From NCBI GenBank assembly GCA_028707275.1, contig JAQTUP010000005.1, positions 182,706-246,705 on the forward strand: 64,000 nt of DNA, given 5' to 3'. Under the pieces are notes generated by a model. The model made no database searches and had not been told where the DNA came from. It saw only the letters and a program-made list of their open reading frames with translations. Both the position numbers and the translations under genes were made by a program. Below, piece after piece: positions 28,958 through 38,314 of the stretch (positions are counted from its first letter, which is position 1; every line of letters starts with the position of its first letter). Origin of the DNA: Gallionella sp. (GTDB lineage Bacteria; Pseudomonadota; Gammaproteobacteria; Burkholderiales; Gallionellaceae).

Positions 28958-29392
28958 ATGAGTCCCTTTTCTCAACAACTAAAATCGCATCGAATAAGGT
29001 GTGGACTCCGCCAAAAGGACTTGGCGGAGCTGGTTGGTTATGAGCAAAGCTATGTTTCTGCGCTTGAGCTTGGACTCAAAGGTCCTCCGACTGATGAGTT
29101 TGTGACGAAACTAATTGGAGTGTTGCAACTTTCTCTGGATGAGCAACAAACGTTGAGTGAGGCTGTTGCAGCCTCACAACGAAAAATAAGCATTCCTACA
29201 GAGGCTTCTGCTGAAGTTTACTGGCTCTGCCATAAGCTTCAGCAGCAGCTTGATCGACTACATCCTGTTCAAGTTGAGCTGATTGAAACCGCGCTGAATT
29301 TGCCGCTAAATTTCAACTTGCCGAACCATAGTGCACCGCCACGCATTAAGCGGCGATCTCAACACATGCACGGAATGGAGGCGAAAATGTAA
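28958..29392 (+). CDS. XRE-family transcriptional regulator of the transposon
   Basis: The 144-residue protein has an N-terminal Cro/CI-type helix-turn-helix: FSQQLKSHRIRCGLRQKDLAELVGYEQSYVSALELGLKGP (about residues 4-43). A helical C-terminal half may serve dimerisation. It lies just upstream of tnsA in the same direction, behind a consensus promoter with a palindrome, and an 18-bp inverted repeat lies between it and tnsA. I infer that it controls its own expression and that of the tns genes. XRE regulators next to tns genes are also known in CRISPR-associated Tn7-like elements, but no CRISPR parts are present here. Confidence 0.8.
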   Translation: MSPFSQQLKSHRIRCGLRQKDLAELVGYEQSYVSALELGLKGPPTDEFVTKLIGVLQLSLDEQQTLSEAVAASQRKISIPTEASAEVYWLCHKLQQQLDRLHPVQVELIETALNLPLNFNLPNHSAPPRIKRRSQHMHGMEAKM

Positions 29393-29512
29393 AAAGGGCA
29401 AACCTTACGGCTTGCCCCCTCGGACAGCTGACGCTCCCCGACCACGAATCTGGAGTATCTTCTTTTGCCCGTTCGGGTGTCAAGCCATTCACAAAATTCA
29501 TACCAAATATGT

Positions 29513-29530
29513 AGTCGGTAAATACCGACT
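29513..29530. promoter_or_regulatory. Inverted repeat upstream of tnsA, candidate operator
   Basis: AGTCGGTA and TACCGACT are perfect complements separated by AA, 111 bp before the tnsA start. It may be an operator for the XRE protein, although it does not share sequence with the palindrome at 28858. As RNA it would be a small hairpin. Confidence 0.45.
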
Positions 29531-29640
29531 CGGGGACGTTCGTACCTACATTTTAGGTAATTTCTGTTTGCAAAATCAATGCGGCCTTTTACGCAGGGGG
29601 AAGTGCACCCTGTAAATACTCAGGTCGTAAGGAGATGAGA

Positions 29641-30651
29641 ATGAGTTCTGAACATCAAGATTCACCACACCATGGCGTTGAAAATAATGCCATCCCGGCT
29701 CCGCAAGATACAGATGCTGAATTATGTCCGAAACCTCGTCGTTCCAAAGTTATGACGCTGAAAAAATTATACGTACAAATTCGCTTAGGTTTTGGCCAGG
29801 GGCATGGAAGTGAATACCAGCCATGGTTGAAAATTCGTCGTAAAAATTCCTCGCCAAATTCCAACCAAGTCGTTTCATGGATGCCCCCGTTGGGGCGAAC
29901 GGCACATTATTTTTCTCACGGCGAATTTCATTCTGCCTTGTTGCTTCTTTGGCTGGGGGTTCAGGATTTAAGGGAACAATACCCGCTATGGCCAATGCCC
30001 CATCCTCATCCATTATCAGGTACACCAGGTGCTGAGGCTGAGGCACTGAAACTTAAGTGGTCGCGTGGTTTGCTCGCGATTGCCGAAGATGCGGGAATTA
30101 AACACGGGGTCGAAGTGGGAACGCACATCCCCTACGTTGCCACGATTGATTTGTTGGCAACAGTGCGATTGGTTGACGGTGTGAGGTTAATTGGATTTTC
30201 TTCGAAACCGATCAGCGATGTAGATGACGAGATAAAACAACGAACTTTGGAGCGTTTGGAAATGGAACGGCGCTATTTCGCCGAGATAAATGCGGGTTAC
30301 TTCGTTTCCAGTTCATCTTTAGTGCCAAGTTTGATGGCTGGTCAGCTCGAATGCTGGCTAGATTACTCGACACTCGATTGCTCGCCGGAGTTAATGCCAC
30401 TGGTCGACCAGTTCGCGGAACATCTCAACAATCACGATGATCTTTCAATTTCCGAAGCGGTTACCAGCGCTGCCGCGCTGCTATCTATAACTATAGAGTC
30501 AGCATGGTTTTTATTTCGCCATTGCGGATGGACTCAGAAGATTGATATCGATCCGTCAATTCGAGTCATTACCAGTCATCCTCTACGGCGCGGTGGCCTA
30601 GCTTTGAGGACAAAACTTCGCGAAAAATTTTTTGGGGGAAACTGGATATGA
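29641..30651 (+). CDS. tnsA: Tn7-like transposase endonuclease subunit TnsA
   Basis: TnsA cuts the 5' ends of the transposon so that, together with TnsB, the element moves by cut-and-paste. The 336-residue protein has a restriction-endonuclease-like core with plausible catalytic residues E95 (SHGEFHSALLLLWL), D170 (ATIDLLATV) and K189 (IGFSSKP), matching the E-D-x-K pattern of Tn7 TnsA. It is longer than Tn7 TnsA (about 270 residues). The start at 29641 is set by AAGGAG six bases upstream; an ATG at 29635 abuts that site and is rejected. Its stop overlaps the tnsB start (ATGA). Confidence 0.88.
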   Translation: MSSEHQDSPHHGVENNAIPAPQDTDAELCPKPRRSKVMTLKKLYVQIRLGFGQGHGSEYQPWLKIRRKNSSPNSNQVVSWMPPLGRTAHYFSHGEFHSALLLLWLGVQDLREQYPLWPMPHPHPLSGTPGAEAEALKLKWSRGLLAIAEDAGIKHGVEVGTHIPYVATIDLLATVRLVDGVRLIGFSSKPISDVDDEIKQRTLERLEMERRYFAEINAGYFVSSSSLVPSLMAGQLECWLDYSTLDCSPELMPLVDQFAEHLNNHDDLSISEAVTSAAALLSITIESAWFLFRHCGWTQKIDIDPSIRVITSHPLRRGGLALRTKLREKFFGGNWI

Positions 30652-32981
30652 GCATTCAACCTGGAATGATTTTCGTTTCAACTGGAGATGGACACCCATT
30701 GCAAGGTTTATACCGGGTGTTGCAAGTGTTGCCGGGAGCGGATTTAGTAGTGCTAATTAATATTCCGAGCGGACCGCGCAAGGCTGAAGGAACAAAGCAA
30801 AAGAATTATTACGTGCGTGGGTTTTTGAAACAGAAACTCACTGACATGACTATCTGGGAAGAAAATAAATTGATCTGCGAAACGACAATGTCATGGCCAT
30901 CTCTTTGGAATATGACGGACGAAGCTATCCGAGAAAAATTTCCACCTAGGAAAGGGAAGAATGAATCTCATGTGCTATCAGAACGGGACAGAAAATGGGC
31001 GTTGATCCAACCTTTTTTACCGGATCAGGAGCGCATTGCAATGTTCAACTATATGGAACTAGGCAAGAACGTAGAGGCACGAGTGAGCATGGTCAACGCT
31101 AGCAAGGGGCAGTTGCTGGATGCGTTGCATAGGTATTTTGCATTTGGCTGCATCAAGAATGCTCTGCTCCCAAATACGCCTGATTGTGGTGCACGCGATA
31201 TTCCGCGTATCGCGAAGAAAGGCAGGAAGCATGGGCGGAAAAATGCGGCAGCATTGGTCGGTAACACAGAGTTGCAGGGCAAGATACTGACTGAAGATGA
31301 CCGTAACAACTTGAAAGATGGTTGGAATATGTATGTGAGACCGGAAAAAAATGTGGGCGAAGCATTTATTTCAATGAGCCAGGTTTTTTACAGCACTGAT
31401 TATTCCCTTAAGAATGGGGTATGGGTACCAAACCTGTTTGATGCTCACCTTCGGCCCACAGAGCGCGAATTCAGGTATCACGGACCGAGTGGCAATAATG
31501 GTGAGTCTGCCGCGCGACGCCTCATGGGCGAGGGGGAATGGCTAAAAAACGAAAGAGAGCTGATAGGTACAGCACGAACTGGTGTGGTTGCATTCGGTCA
31601 GGTTGGTTCAATCGATGCTTCTCCAATCGATGTTAATTTAGTTTGTTGTTTTAATCGCTTGCGACCTATCGGGGTGGGACGTGCAATCGTCGTGACGGAT
31701 GTTTATTCGGGGTTGGTCGTGGGCTGGCATGTTGCGATCGGTGGAATCGGTGCAGATGAAGCTAACTTGGCCATCCTGAATGCAGCCATAGATAAAACTG
31801 AAATGCTGAATCGTTATGGATTAACAGATCTGTCTCCGGCAGATTTTCCAGTAATCTTTTTTTCAAAAATCATTTCTGATAACGGTGAGTTGAGATGCAT
31901 AAAAGGCATCGGATCATCGGTTGAAAGGCTTGGGTCGCGAATCGAATTTATTCCATCAGGCAGGGCAGACCTCAATTCTATCTCTGAATCAGGACATCAT
32001 AGCCGCCACAGAGGACTGGATCATCATCTTCAAGGTACAACCAAGGGGCGGCAGAAAAAGCGGGGTGAACCGCTTTCGATTACAAAGGCTTTGTTGAGCC
32101 ATTACGAATATTCTCGTTTGTTAATCCAATGGATTCATTGGAAAAATACAAAGCAAGAGGTGCCACATTTGCTTACAACGGAGATGCGTCGCGACAAAGT
32201 GCAACCGACGCGCATTGCTATATATCGCTGGGCAAAAAATAATGGATATATAGCAGGCAGAATGATCGATCCAACTTTTCTCAAGGCTCATTTGCTCCCT
32301 ACGTTTACCGCATCGATCCAAAGAAATGGGTTGGTGCTTCACCGTCCGAAAAATGGTGAGGCCGTCGAGTTGTTGCCCAGGGCGCGATTTAACGATAGTT
32401 ACTTGGCTACTTCTGGCTTGATTCGCGCAGCCATTAATGGAGGGAAGAGGCACATCGAAGTGAAAGCGAATCCGGATGATCTGTCCCATGTGTATCTCAT
32501 TGATGTGAACGGCATACACGTTATCAAAAATATTTGTGACGACCTGATTCTTGTCCAGGAAGGATGCATTTTTGATCTCGGCGTGATGAACGATGTGGAC
32601 AGGCAACAGAAAATCGAAACTAGATCGCAACGGGAACAAGATAATTCAGATATGCACTCGTTTCGGGTGGAACAAGAAGCGCAGGCGTCTGATGACAAGA
32701 AGCTTGCCCAATCCACGGAAAAAACCGGACCTAAACCTAAAACAGATCGATCGAGTGTCCGCGAAAATCAGGCTGACGAAAGATGTGCTCAGTTGGATGA
32801 TTCGGTTAGGCGCGCATTCGGGGACGTTACGCAAATAAGTACTGATGAGGTATTGACTACCGAGCCTGATCCAAAAAAATTCCCAAAAGAAATCGAAGTT
32901 TCTGAACGGCCTAAAGTGAACGACATCACTGCGCTCAGGCTTGAAAAGATGAAAAATTTCCACGCTCAAAGAAAAATATAA
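30648..32981 (+). CDS. tnsB: Tn7-like DDE transposase TnsB
   Basis: TnsB binds the end repeats, cuts the 3' ends and joins them to target DNA. The 777-residue protein has an N-terminal DNA-binding part and an RNase-H-fold integrase core with the catalytic triad D323 (GSIDASPID), D411 (IISDNGEL) and E447 (SISESGHHS). The last two are 35 residues apart, as in DD(35)E enzymes. The polar, charged C-terminal tail (about 650-777) probably contacts TnsC, as in Tn7. It is translationally coupled to tnsA and followed 10 bp later by tnsC. Confidence 0.92.
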   Translation: MSIQPGMIFVSTGDGHPLQGLYRVLQVLPGADLVVLINIPSGPRKAEGTKQKNYYVRGFLKQKLTDMTIWEENKLICETTMSWPSLWNMTDEAIREKFPPRKGKNESHVLSERDRKWALIQPFLPDQERIAMFNYMELGKNVEARVSMVNASKGQLLDALHRYFAFGCIKNALLPNTPDCGARDIPRIAKKGRKHGRKNAAALVGNTELQGKILTEDDRNNLKDGWNMYVRPEKNVGEAFISMSQVFYSTDYSLKNGVWVPNLFDAHLRPTEREFRYHGPSGNNGESAARRLMGEGEWLKNERELIGTARTGVVAFGQVGSIDASPIDVNLVCCFNRLRPIGVGRAIVVTDVYSGLVVGWHVAIGGIGADEANLAILNAAIDKTEMLNRYGLTDLSPADFPVIFFSKIISDNGELRCIKGIGSSVERLGSRIEFIPSGRADLNSISESGHHSRHRGLDHHLQGTTKGRQKKRGEPLSITKALLSHYEYSRLLIQWIHWKNTKQEVPHLLTTEMRRDKVQPTRIAIYRWAKNNGYIAGRMIDPTFLKAHLLPTFTASIQRNGLVLHRPKNGEAVELLPRARFNDSYLATSGLIRAAINGGKRHIEVKANPDDLSHVYLIDVNGIHVIKNICDDLILVQEGCIFDLGVMNDVDRQQKIETRSQREQDNSDMHSFRVEQEAQASDDKKLAQSTEKTGPKPKTDRSSVRENQADERCAQLDDSVRRAFGDVTQISTDEVLTTEPDPKKFPKEIEVSERPKVNDITALRLEKMKNFHAQRKI

Positions 32982-32991
32982 GGAGCGAATA

Positions 32992-34524
32992 ATGAATGAG
33001 AATTTTTCTACAAGTAATACGCAGAAGCATTCTGATGGAAATCCTTTCCTCGTAAAAATCGAGGATTGTCTGGCAACCGATGATATCGAGACACGACTGG
33101 CTCGTTGGCCGCTTGATGGAATTGATGTCGGTAAATTAAGTGATCAGGAGAGGCTTGATTTGCTCGATCGTATGCAAGACGAAATGTTTGAACCAAACAC
33201 GAAATCGTCGGATATTGCTTCGCGGTTATATCGCTTGATTCGTCGTGGTTACCTTGCACGAGACCCAAGGCGGCCAAGTGTTCGTAGAGCAACCATGGCA
33301 CTTGCAGGTTTTTCTGGTCGAGAAATTGCCAGTCTGCCTTGGCTAACAACCTACGCCAAGGGAATGCGTATTTCAGGAATTACTGGTGTTGGTAAGTCTT
33401 ATGAGGTTGTGCGTGCGCTCGAAGCGCTTCCGCAAAGGATAGATCATGGCCGCTGCGATGCGGCTGGATGGACGCACATGACCCAGGCAGTATGGTTGTA
33501 TGTTGCCATGAGCCATGATGGTTCGCTTGGTGGTTTATTGCTGCAAATATTATGTTCTCTTGATGCTGCAATAGGGACTGGTTACTCACAGGATCGAAGT
33601 CTTACTCGACTTAGTAACGAAAAACTTGCGGTCCATATTGGCATCATTTTTCGTAATCATGGGGTAGGGGTGTTGGTCATCGACGAGATTCAACACCGCA
33701 ATTTCTCGGGCGCGCGGGGTACGCTAGCAGTGACATTTTTCCTGCGCCTATTGAATTTTGGAATTCCAATTGTTTTGATAGGAAATCCATATGGTATGGC
33801 GAAGCTCGACTCATTTTCTCAAGATATGCGGAGAATTGGTTCAGGCGGATCATTCGAGATGTATCCGATGGCGGCGGATGATTTCGATTGGCAGAAATGC
33901 TTGGCACCCGCGTTGTGGCGCTATAACGTCATGCCTGAGCCTTCTCCAATTGAAGATTTTGATGGATCGATACTTTTTCGTTACAGCGGAGGTATTAGAG
34001 ACTACGCATGCCGCATTCGGGTGGCCTCGCAGCGACTGGCAATTGACCTTGGTGAAAAGGCCGTCACTGAAGTGCACATGGAGCAAGTATTCCATGGCCC
34101 CGATTTTAGCGAAGGCGACCGAAATTTGATTTGCGGTTTTCGCGACCGAAATTCGTTACTGCTGATGGGCTTTACCGATGTCCCGTGGGAGCAATACGCC
34201 ACTAAGTGGGGTTATTTGGTCACAAAAAATTCAACTGCTTCTGATTTGCCGGCCACGTCTCCATCTCAAGGAGGAAAGTCCAAACCTGTCGAGGACGGGA
34301 TTTTAGTCGGTTCTCAAAAGAAGCAGACTCCAAGAAAACCCGTGGCCGTACAGGCTCACGAGAATATCAAGAGAAATCGTACGCGCAAGGTTAATGATGC
34401 CAAGCGACAAGCGGACATTCGTTCAACTTTAGAGCCAGGTGACATTCGCCATAGTGGCCTTCAAGAATTTTTGGTTACTGGGTTCGATGCATTATTGACA
34501 GCCCCCCGGAAGCCAACCAAATAG
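32992..34524 (+). CDS. tnsC: Tn7-like AAA+ regulator TnsC
   Basis: TnsC is the ATP-dependent switch that links target-selecting TniQ/TnsD proteins to the TnsAB transposase. The 510-residue protein has Walker A GITGVGKS (129-136) and Walker B VGVLVIDEIQHRN (about 225-237) with the family FSGARG-type loop after it. The basic, polar tail (about 415-510) fits a TnsA/TnsB contact region. A strong AAGGAG ribosome site precedes the ATG. Confidence 0.92.
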   Translation: MNENFSTSNTQKHSDGNPFLVKIEDCLATDDIETRLARWPLDGIDVGKLSDQERLDLLDRMQDEMFEPNTKSSDIASRLYRLIRRGYLARDPRRPSVRRATMALAGFSGREIASLPWLTTYAKGMRISGITGVGKSYEVVRALEALPQRIDHGRCDAAGWTHMTQAVWLYVAMSHDGSLGGLLLQILCSLDAAIGTGYSQDRSLTRLSNEKLAVHIGIIFRNHGVGVLVIDEIQHRNFSGARGTLAVTFFLRLLNFGIPIVLIGNPYGMAKLDSFSQDMRRIGSGGSFEMYPMAADDFDWQKCLAPALWRYNVMPEPSPIEDFDGSILFRYSGGIRDYACRIRVASQRLAIDLGEKAVTEVHMEQVFHGPDFSEGDRNLICGFRDRNSLLLMGFTDVPWEQYATKWGYLVTKNSTASDLPATSPSQGGKSKPVEDGILVGSQKKQTPRKPVAVQAHENIKRNRTRKVNDAKRQADIRSTLEPGDIRHSGLQEFLVTGFDALLTAPRKPTK

Positions 34525-34618
34525 AGTGCCACTTTGAAGTTCGGGAATGAGTGATCACATGTCTGGAAAGTGCGGGACAAAATTATTGGATTAAGAATAG
34601 TTGAAAGGGGAAGCATCC

Positions 34619-36394
34619 ATGGGTGTAAAGAATGAGTTTCAAGGGGTTAAAATTCCGGACAAAATACTTCCATTTTTTCCAGCTCCGTTTCCTGATGAGG
34701 CAATCACATCTCAGATCGGTCGGTACCATATTTTGCGTGGATATCGGACAGAGCGAGCCACATATGACGAGTTGTTCCAGGCAGCCCCGTTTACTTTGAC
34801 TTATTGGGTTCCATACCACATTGATAGGCTTGCAAAAAGGTTGCCGGGAAGTCCTGAAGCGAACCATGCCACATTAATCAAAGATGGCACACTTCTTCCG
34901 TTGTTCCGGACATTCGGGCGGATGACCTATGAGGGTGCTGCAGGTCAAAAATTTCAAAGTATAAAAACGGAAGTACCAAGACGCATTGTGGGTGAGTCCG
35001 GGATCACCCACTTATGCTTGAGCTGTGTTGTCGAAGACATGGATAACTATGGAGCGCCTTATATTCACCGCGCCCACCAGATTCCAGGAGTCACGGCCTG
35101 TTGGAAGCATGAAACCAAAACAATCGAGCGATGCAACTCGTGTAAATGTCCATTTGAGATACCCAAGAGTTTGATTTTGTCACCGTGGAAAGCCTGTGCT
35201 TGTGGGCGAGCCATAGATAGTTTTGCCAATATTGAAGAGCAAGCCACACCCATGGAAATCGATTTTGCGCGATTTGCTAAGGATTTGTTGCATGGGGCGG
35301 AGGCCATCGAGCCAGAGTTGCTTGTCAAAGTGTATAAGAACCGCATATTGGGGCTGGGATTCCGCAGGGGGAAAAGCCAGATTGCCAGAACAAAGTTATT
35401 GGCTGCAATTGAGGAAAGTTACGATCAGGAACAGCTTAAAAAAATGGACTTTGCTCATCGTAAAGGCCGGTTGAGTGGTTGGCTCAACCTTCTTAGTGCT
35501 ACCTCAGCACAAGAAGCGCCTCTTGGCAGGCACTTGCTGTTCGCACACTTTCTGTTCCGCGAAGCTAAACTTTTCCTTAATTCGGTCAAGTTGGGCCAGA
35601 GTGAAATTATTACTCCACCAAGTTCGGTCGGTACACTATTGCCTCGCGAGGCCAATGAGGCAGCACCGCGCCGAAGTAGAAAGGTACTTGCCGGAGTTGA
35701 GCTGCTCGATATGCTGACTGAGGTCGCCGTCCGCAATAGCTACGGGTTGGAAGATCTGTGGATTTACCAGTTCGGGGCCATGAAGAGGCTCGTCAAGTTT
35801 GATCATGATGCTCCACAAAGGATTTTGGCACGGATTTCTAATGATTCGCTCAGAAAGTCCAGAACCCCCTCATCCCAGAAATGCACAACACTTTATGACC
35901 GGCAGGCTGATGAAAAATGGGCAGAAGCGATTCAGGCTGCTTCAGTGTTGCTGTATGCGAGCGCAGAGAAACCCGTGAAAATAACCATGAACAGATTGCT
36001 CAAAGAAGCCGCAGTGAAAGGCTCTACTTGGCCAAATGCCTTAAAGTTTCCGCTGGTTTATGCCGTACTGGAACAATGCCGCGAGTCGCAATGGCATTTT
36101 TATGCGAGGTGCATGGTATGGGTTATACATAAATATCCAGAGCATGCGGGCAGAGGAAGTAAGCTCGTAAAGCTGGCAAAGTTGGAATCACATAAGGGAG
36201 TTGCTGTATTCCAACACTTGTCGCAGATTGGCGTGCAGGGAGGGCTATCACCGAATCTTATTATTTCTATTCTGCAAAACTTGGGGATGCCAAAGGATTG
36301 GCGTGGGCCGAATCCAGATAAAGATTTTTATGTCACTGGTCGGCGTTATATCCGACGAGAACGTTTACCAAATTCAAAGCCAATTCCTGTCTGA
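34619..36394 (+). CDS. tniQ: TniQ/TnsD-family target selector 1
   Basis: TniQ-domain proteins bind target DNA, or a partner that does, and recruit TnsC. The 591-residue protein begins with the TniQ signature (PFPDEAITSQIGRYHILRGYRT) and has a zinc-ribbon-like set of cysteines and histidines: C133-x2-C136, C161-x2-H164, C172-x2-C175 and C193/C195. A long helical C-terminal part follows. The start at ATG 34619 is set by GAAAGGGGAAG; an in-frame TTG at 34601 is rejected. A second TniQ gene starts 10 bp after its stop. Its size fits a TnsD-type, site-specific DNA binder. Confidence 0.85.
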   Translation: MGVKNEFQGVKIPDKILPFFPAPFPDEAITSQIGRYHILRGYRTERATYDELFQAAPFTLTYWVPYHIDRLAKRLPGSPEANHATLIKDGTLLPLFRTFGRMTYEGAAGQKFQSIKTEVPRRIVGESGITHLCLSCVVEDMDNYGAPYIHRAHQIPGVTACWKHETKTIERCNSCKCPFEIPKSLILSPWKACACGRAIDSFANIEEQATPMEIDFARFAKDLLHGAEAIEPELLVKVYKNRILGLGFRRGKSQIARTKLLAAIEESYDQEQLKKMDFAHRKGRLSGWLNLLSATSAQEAPLGRHLLFAHFLFREAKLFLNSVKLGQSEIITPPSSVGTLLPREANEAAPRRSRKVLAGVELLDMLTEVAVRNSYGLEDLWIYQFGAMKRLVKFDHDAPQRILARISNDSLRKSRTPSSQKCTTLYDRQADEKWAEAIQAASVLLYASAEKPVKITMNRLLKEAAVKGSTWPNALKFPLVYAVLEQCRESQWHFYARCMVWVIHKYPEHAGRGSKLVKLAKLESHKGVAVFQHLSQIGVQGGLSPNLIISILQNLGMPKDWRGPNPDKDFYVTGRRYIRRERLPNSKPIPV

Positions 36395-36404
36395 GAAAAC
36401 TGAC

Positions 36405-37907
36405 ATGGAATCACCGGCGCTGGCTAGTTCTACCGAGATATTTGCTACCTATCCTGCCTTTCTGCCATTGCTGACAGAGGGGGAGACGTTGTTCAGTTGG
36501 TCTGCGCGGTATCATCGACTAAGTGGGAATGCGCTTGCCAGGCAATCCAGTATCCAGCTCTTTGGTGATCGGCGGGCCGGGCTCAGGCCAGATTTTCCGT
36601 CTCATCTTCAGCAGTTAGTTGAAATCACCCGAGGGCTGATAGGTGATGCAGAGACGCTTGCCTATGAGCGAACTCTATTCGGTTTTTTTGCACCATTCCA
36701 AAATACGCAAGGCGCGAGTAACGTGCTTAAACAGATGCGCGGCACTTCAGTTGAAAAGGTTAAATCTGCGCTCGGTATTCTGCCAAGTCGGGTGGGAGCA
36801 TTTTTTCCACTGAAATTCTGTCAGGATTGTATTCAGGATGATCTGAAGAAATATTCGGTGAGCAGATGGCATCTGGAGCACCAGTGGCCTTCCGTCTGGA
36901 TCTGCCGTAAGCACCATCGAATGCTTCATGCATTGAAGCGCGAGTATCAGCCTCGGGATCTGCGCCGATGGTTGTTACCGGAGGATGTGACAGCAGAAGA
37001 ATGGACTGGGTCGGCAACCAGTTCGGCTGTAACTAAATCCAAACTGCTTTGGATAACCGAGCTCAGTACACACTTCGCACAACTTCGCGGACAGCATTTC
37101 GATCACCAGCTGCTTCGCTATACCTATCTGCTACGCGCAAAAGAGCGAGAGTGGTTATTTACAGATGGCTCAGTCAAGCTTGCGCTGGTTCGGCAGTTAT
37201 TCCTGAAATACTATAAGGAGATGGACGATATTCCGGGTTTTGAGGTTGTGAAGGGTGTTCAAAGTGAACATGCCGGAATGCTGGGATTGTTGATGCGTCA
37301 ATTTGATTGGCGGCGGCATCCGGTCAAACATATATTGCTTATCGCTTTTCTGTTTGAGTCGGTTGTTGAATTTGACGCTGTTTATGAACGGGTACGCCAA
37401 GTTCATGTTCAAGGCGGAACTGATGCCCTGGAGGAGATGGTGGGCGAATCGTGGAAGTCTGAACTCAAACGTCTTGTCGAGGTTGAACATAAATCGTTGA
37501 GTAGCGCCGCTTCGACTATTGGCATACCGCTGTGTGTTGCTATTCGCGTATGTAAACAGGAAGGGATTGCATATCAGCGGCGCTCGCATGTGGTTAATAC
37601 GGTACTTGGAGAAGAAATTTTGGAAATGATCATCCAAGGACTTTCGCGTGTTGAAATACTGCAAAAAACGGGAATCAAGAAAACGCTTTTGAAGGACTTG
37701 ATGGCTAGAAAGCCTGTCTTGCGGGATGCTTGGCGAATAAAAGATTTTGAGCGTCGTAGGGATGTATATAGGGTAAATTTTCTAGAGCTAATCGAACAGT
37801 TCAGAGGTGTTCCGATCAAGAAGTTGCGGACTGTGCCTGGCAATGGGGTTTCATGGCTATATCGAAATGATCGTGAGTGGTTGACTCAAAATTTGCCTTG
37901 CATGTAG
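36405..37907 (+). CDS. tniQ: TniQ/TnsD-family target selector 2
   Basis: The 500-residue protein opens with a TniQ core (PLLTEGETLFSWSARYHRLSGN) and the zinc-binding pattern C139-x2-C142, H156, H159, C167-x2-H170 (CRKHHR), as in TnsD. The C-terminal third has helix-turn-helix-like stretches (AASTIGIPLCVAIRVCKQEGI and IKKTLLKDLMARKPVLRDAWR), as expected for a DNA-binding TnsD. I chose ATG 36405; the open frame extends back to 36201 but overlaps the previous gene without a ribosome site. This is my preferred candidate for recognising the amt 3' end. Confidence 0.83.
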   Translation: MESPALASSTEIFATYPAFLPLLTEGETLFSWSARYHRLSGNALARQSSIQLFGDRRAGLRPDFPSHLQQLVEITRGLIGDAETLAYERTLFGFFAPFQNTQGASNVLKQMRGTSVEKVKSALGILPSRVGAFFPLKFCQDCIQDDLKKYSVSRWHLEHQWPSVWICRKHHRMLHALKREYQPRDLRRWLLPEDVTAEEWTGSATSSAVTKSKLLWITELSTHFAQLRGQHFDHQLLRYTYLLRAKEREWLFTDGSVKLALVRQLFLKYYKEMDDIPGFEVVKGVQSEHAGMLGLLMRQFDWRRHPVKHILLIAFLFESVVEFDAVYERVRQVHVQGGTDALEEMVGESWKSELKRLVEVEHKSLSSAASTIGIPLCVAIRVCKQEGIAYQRRSHVVNTVLGEEILEMIIQGLSRVEILQKTGIKKTLLKDLMARKPVLRDAWRIKDFERRRDVYRVNFLELIEQFRGVPIKKLRTVPGNGVSWLYRNDREWLTQNLPCM

Positions 37908-38314
37908 GTCTGCGGCACAGTTTTTCATAGGCAAACAAAACTTTTGGTAATTTGCAGAATGATCGGGCTGAATATAGAGAGCCAACACGCCAATGGCAAT
38001 CTTTCTGGCGGTGTATTATCGATACCAGTCATCTGGAATGTTCCATTAGGCGATATTTGCCCCTAAAATGTATTATTAGCAAATATATTGCTCGTGAGAC
38101 TATGAATAGCTAAAGTGGGCAGCGTCACATTATAAAAAACAATGTGAAACTGTCCTCTTTAATCTGTACGTTAATAGGATTTGGGAAGATGCAGTGGCAA
38201 GTCATTAATGTGGGCTCGTGTTTATAGCCACGCAGTCAGCAACGGTTATTTCCACGTGTGCACAGATAGAGTGCTCACGTCATTTCACTATTAGCCTAGG
38301 CAGCAGGAGGCAAG
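37908..38314. other. Core-cargo junction with a small inverted repeat
   Basis: No gene in these 407 bp. The most regular element is a hairpin TCACATT (38125-38131) / AATGTGA (38141-38147), about 170 bp before the Gabija pair; it could be an operator. A second imperfect hairpin lies near 37985-38020 (ACACGCC with GGCGGTGT). AGGAGG at 38304-38309 is the ribosome site of the next gene. Confidence 0.4.

Noticed and set aside
36201..36404. N-terminal extension of the second TniQ protein
   Set aside because: The extra 68 residues overlap the previous gene, lack a ribosome site and look random; the TniQ signature begins after ATG 36405.
28958..37907. CRISPR-associated transposon (CAST)
   Set aside because: An XRE gene and TniQ are present, but there is no Cas6/7/8, Cas12k or repeat array anywhere in the 27-kb element.
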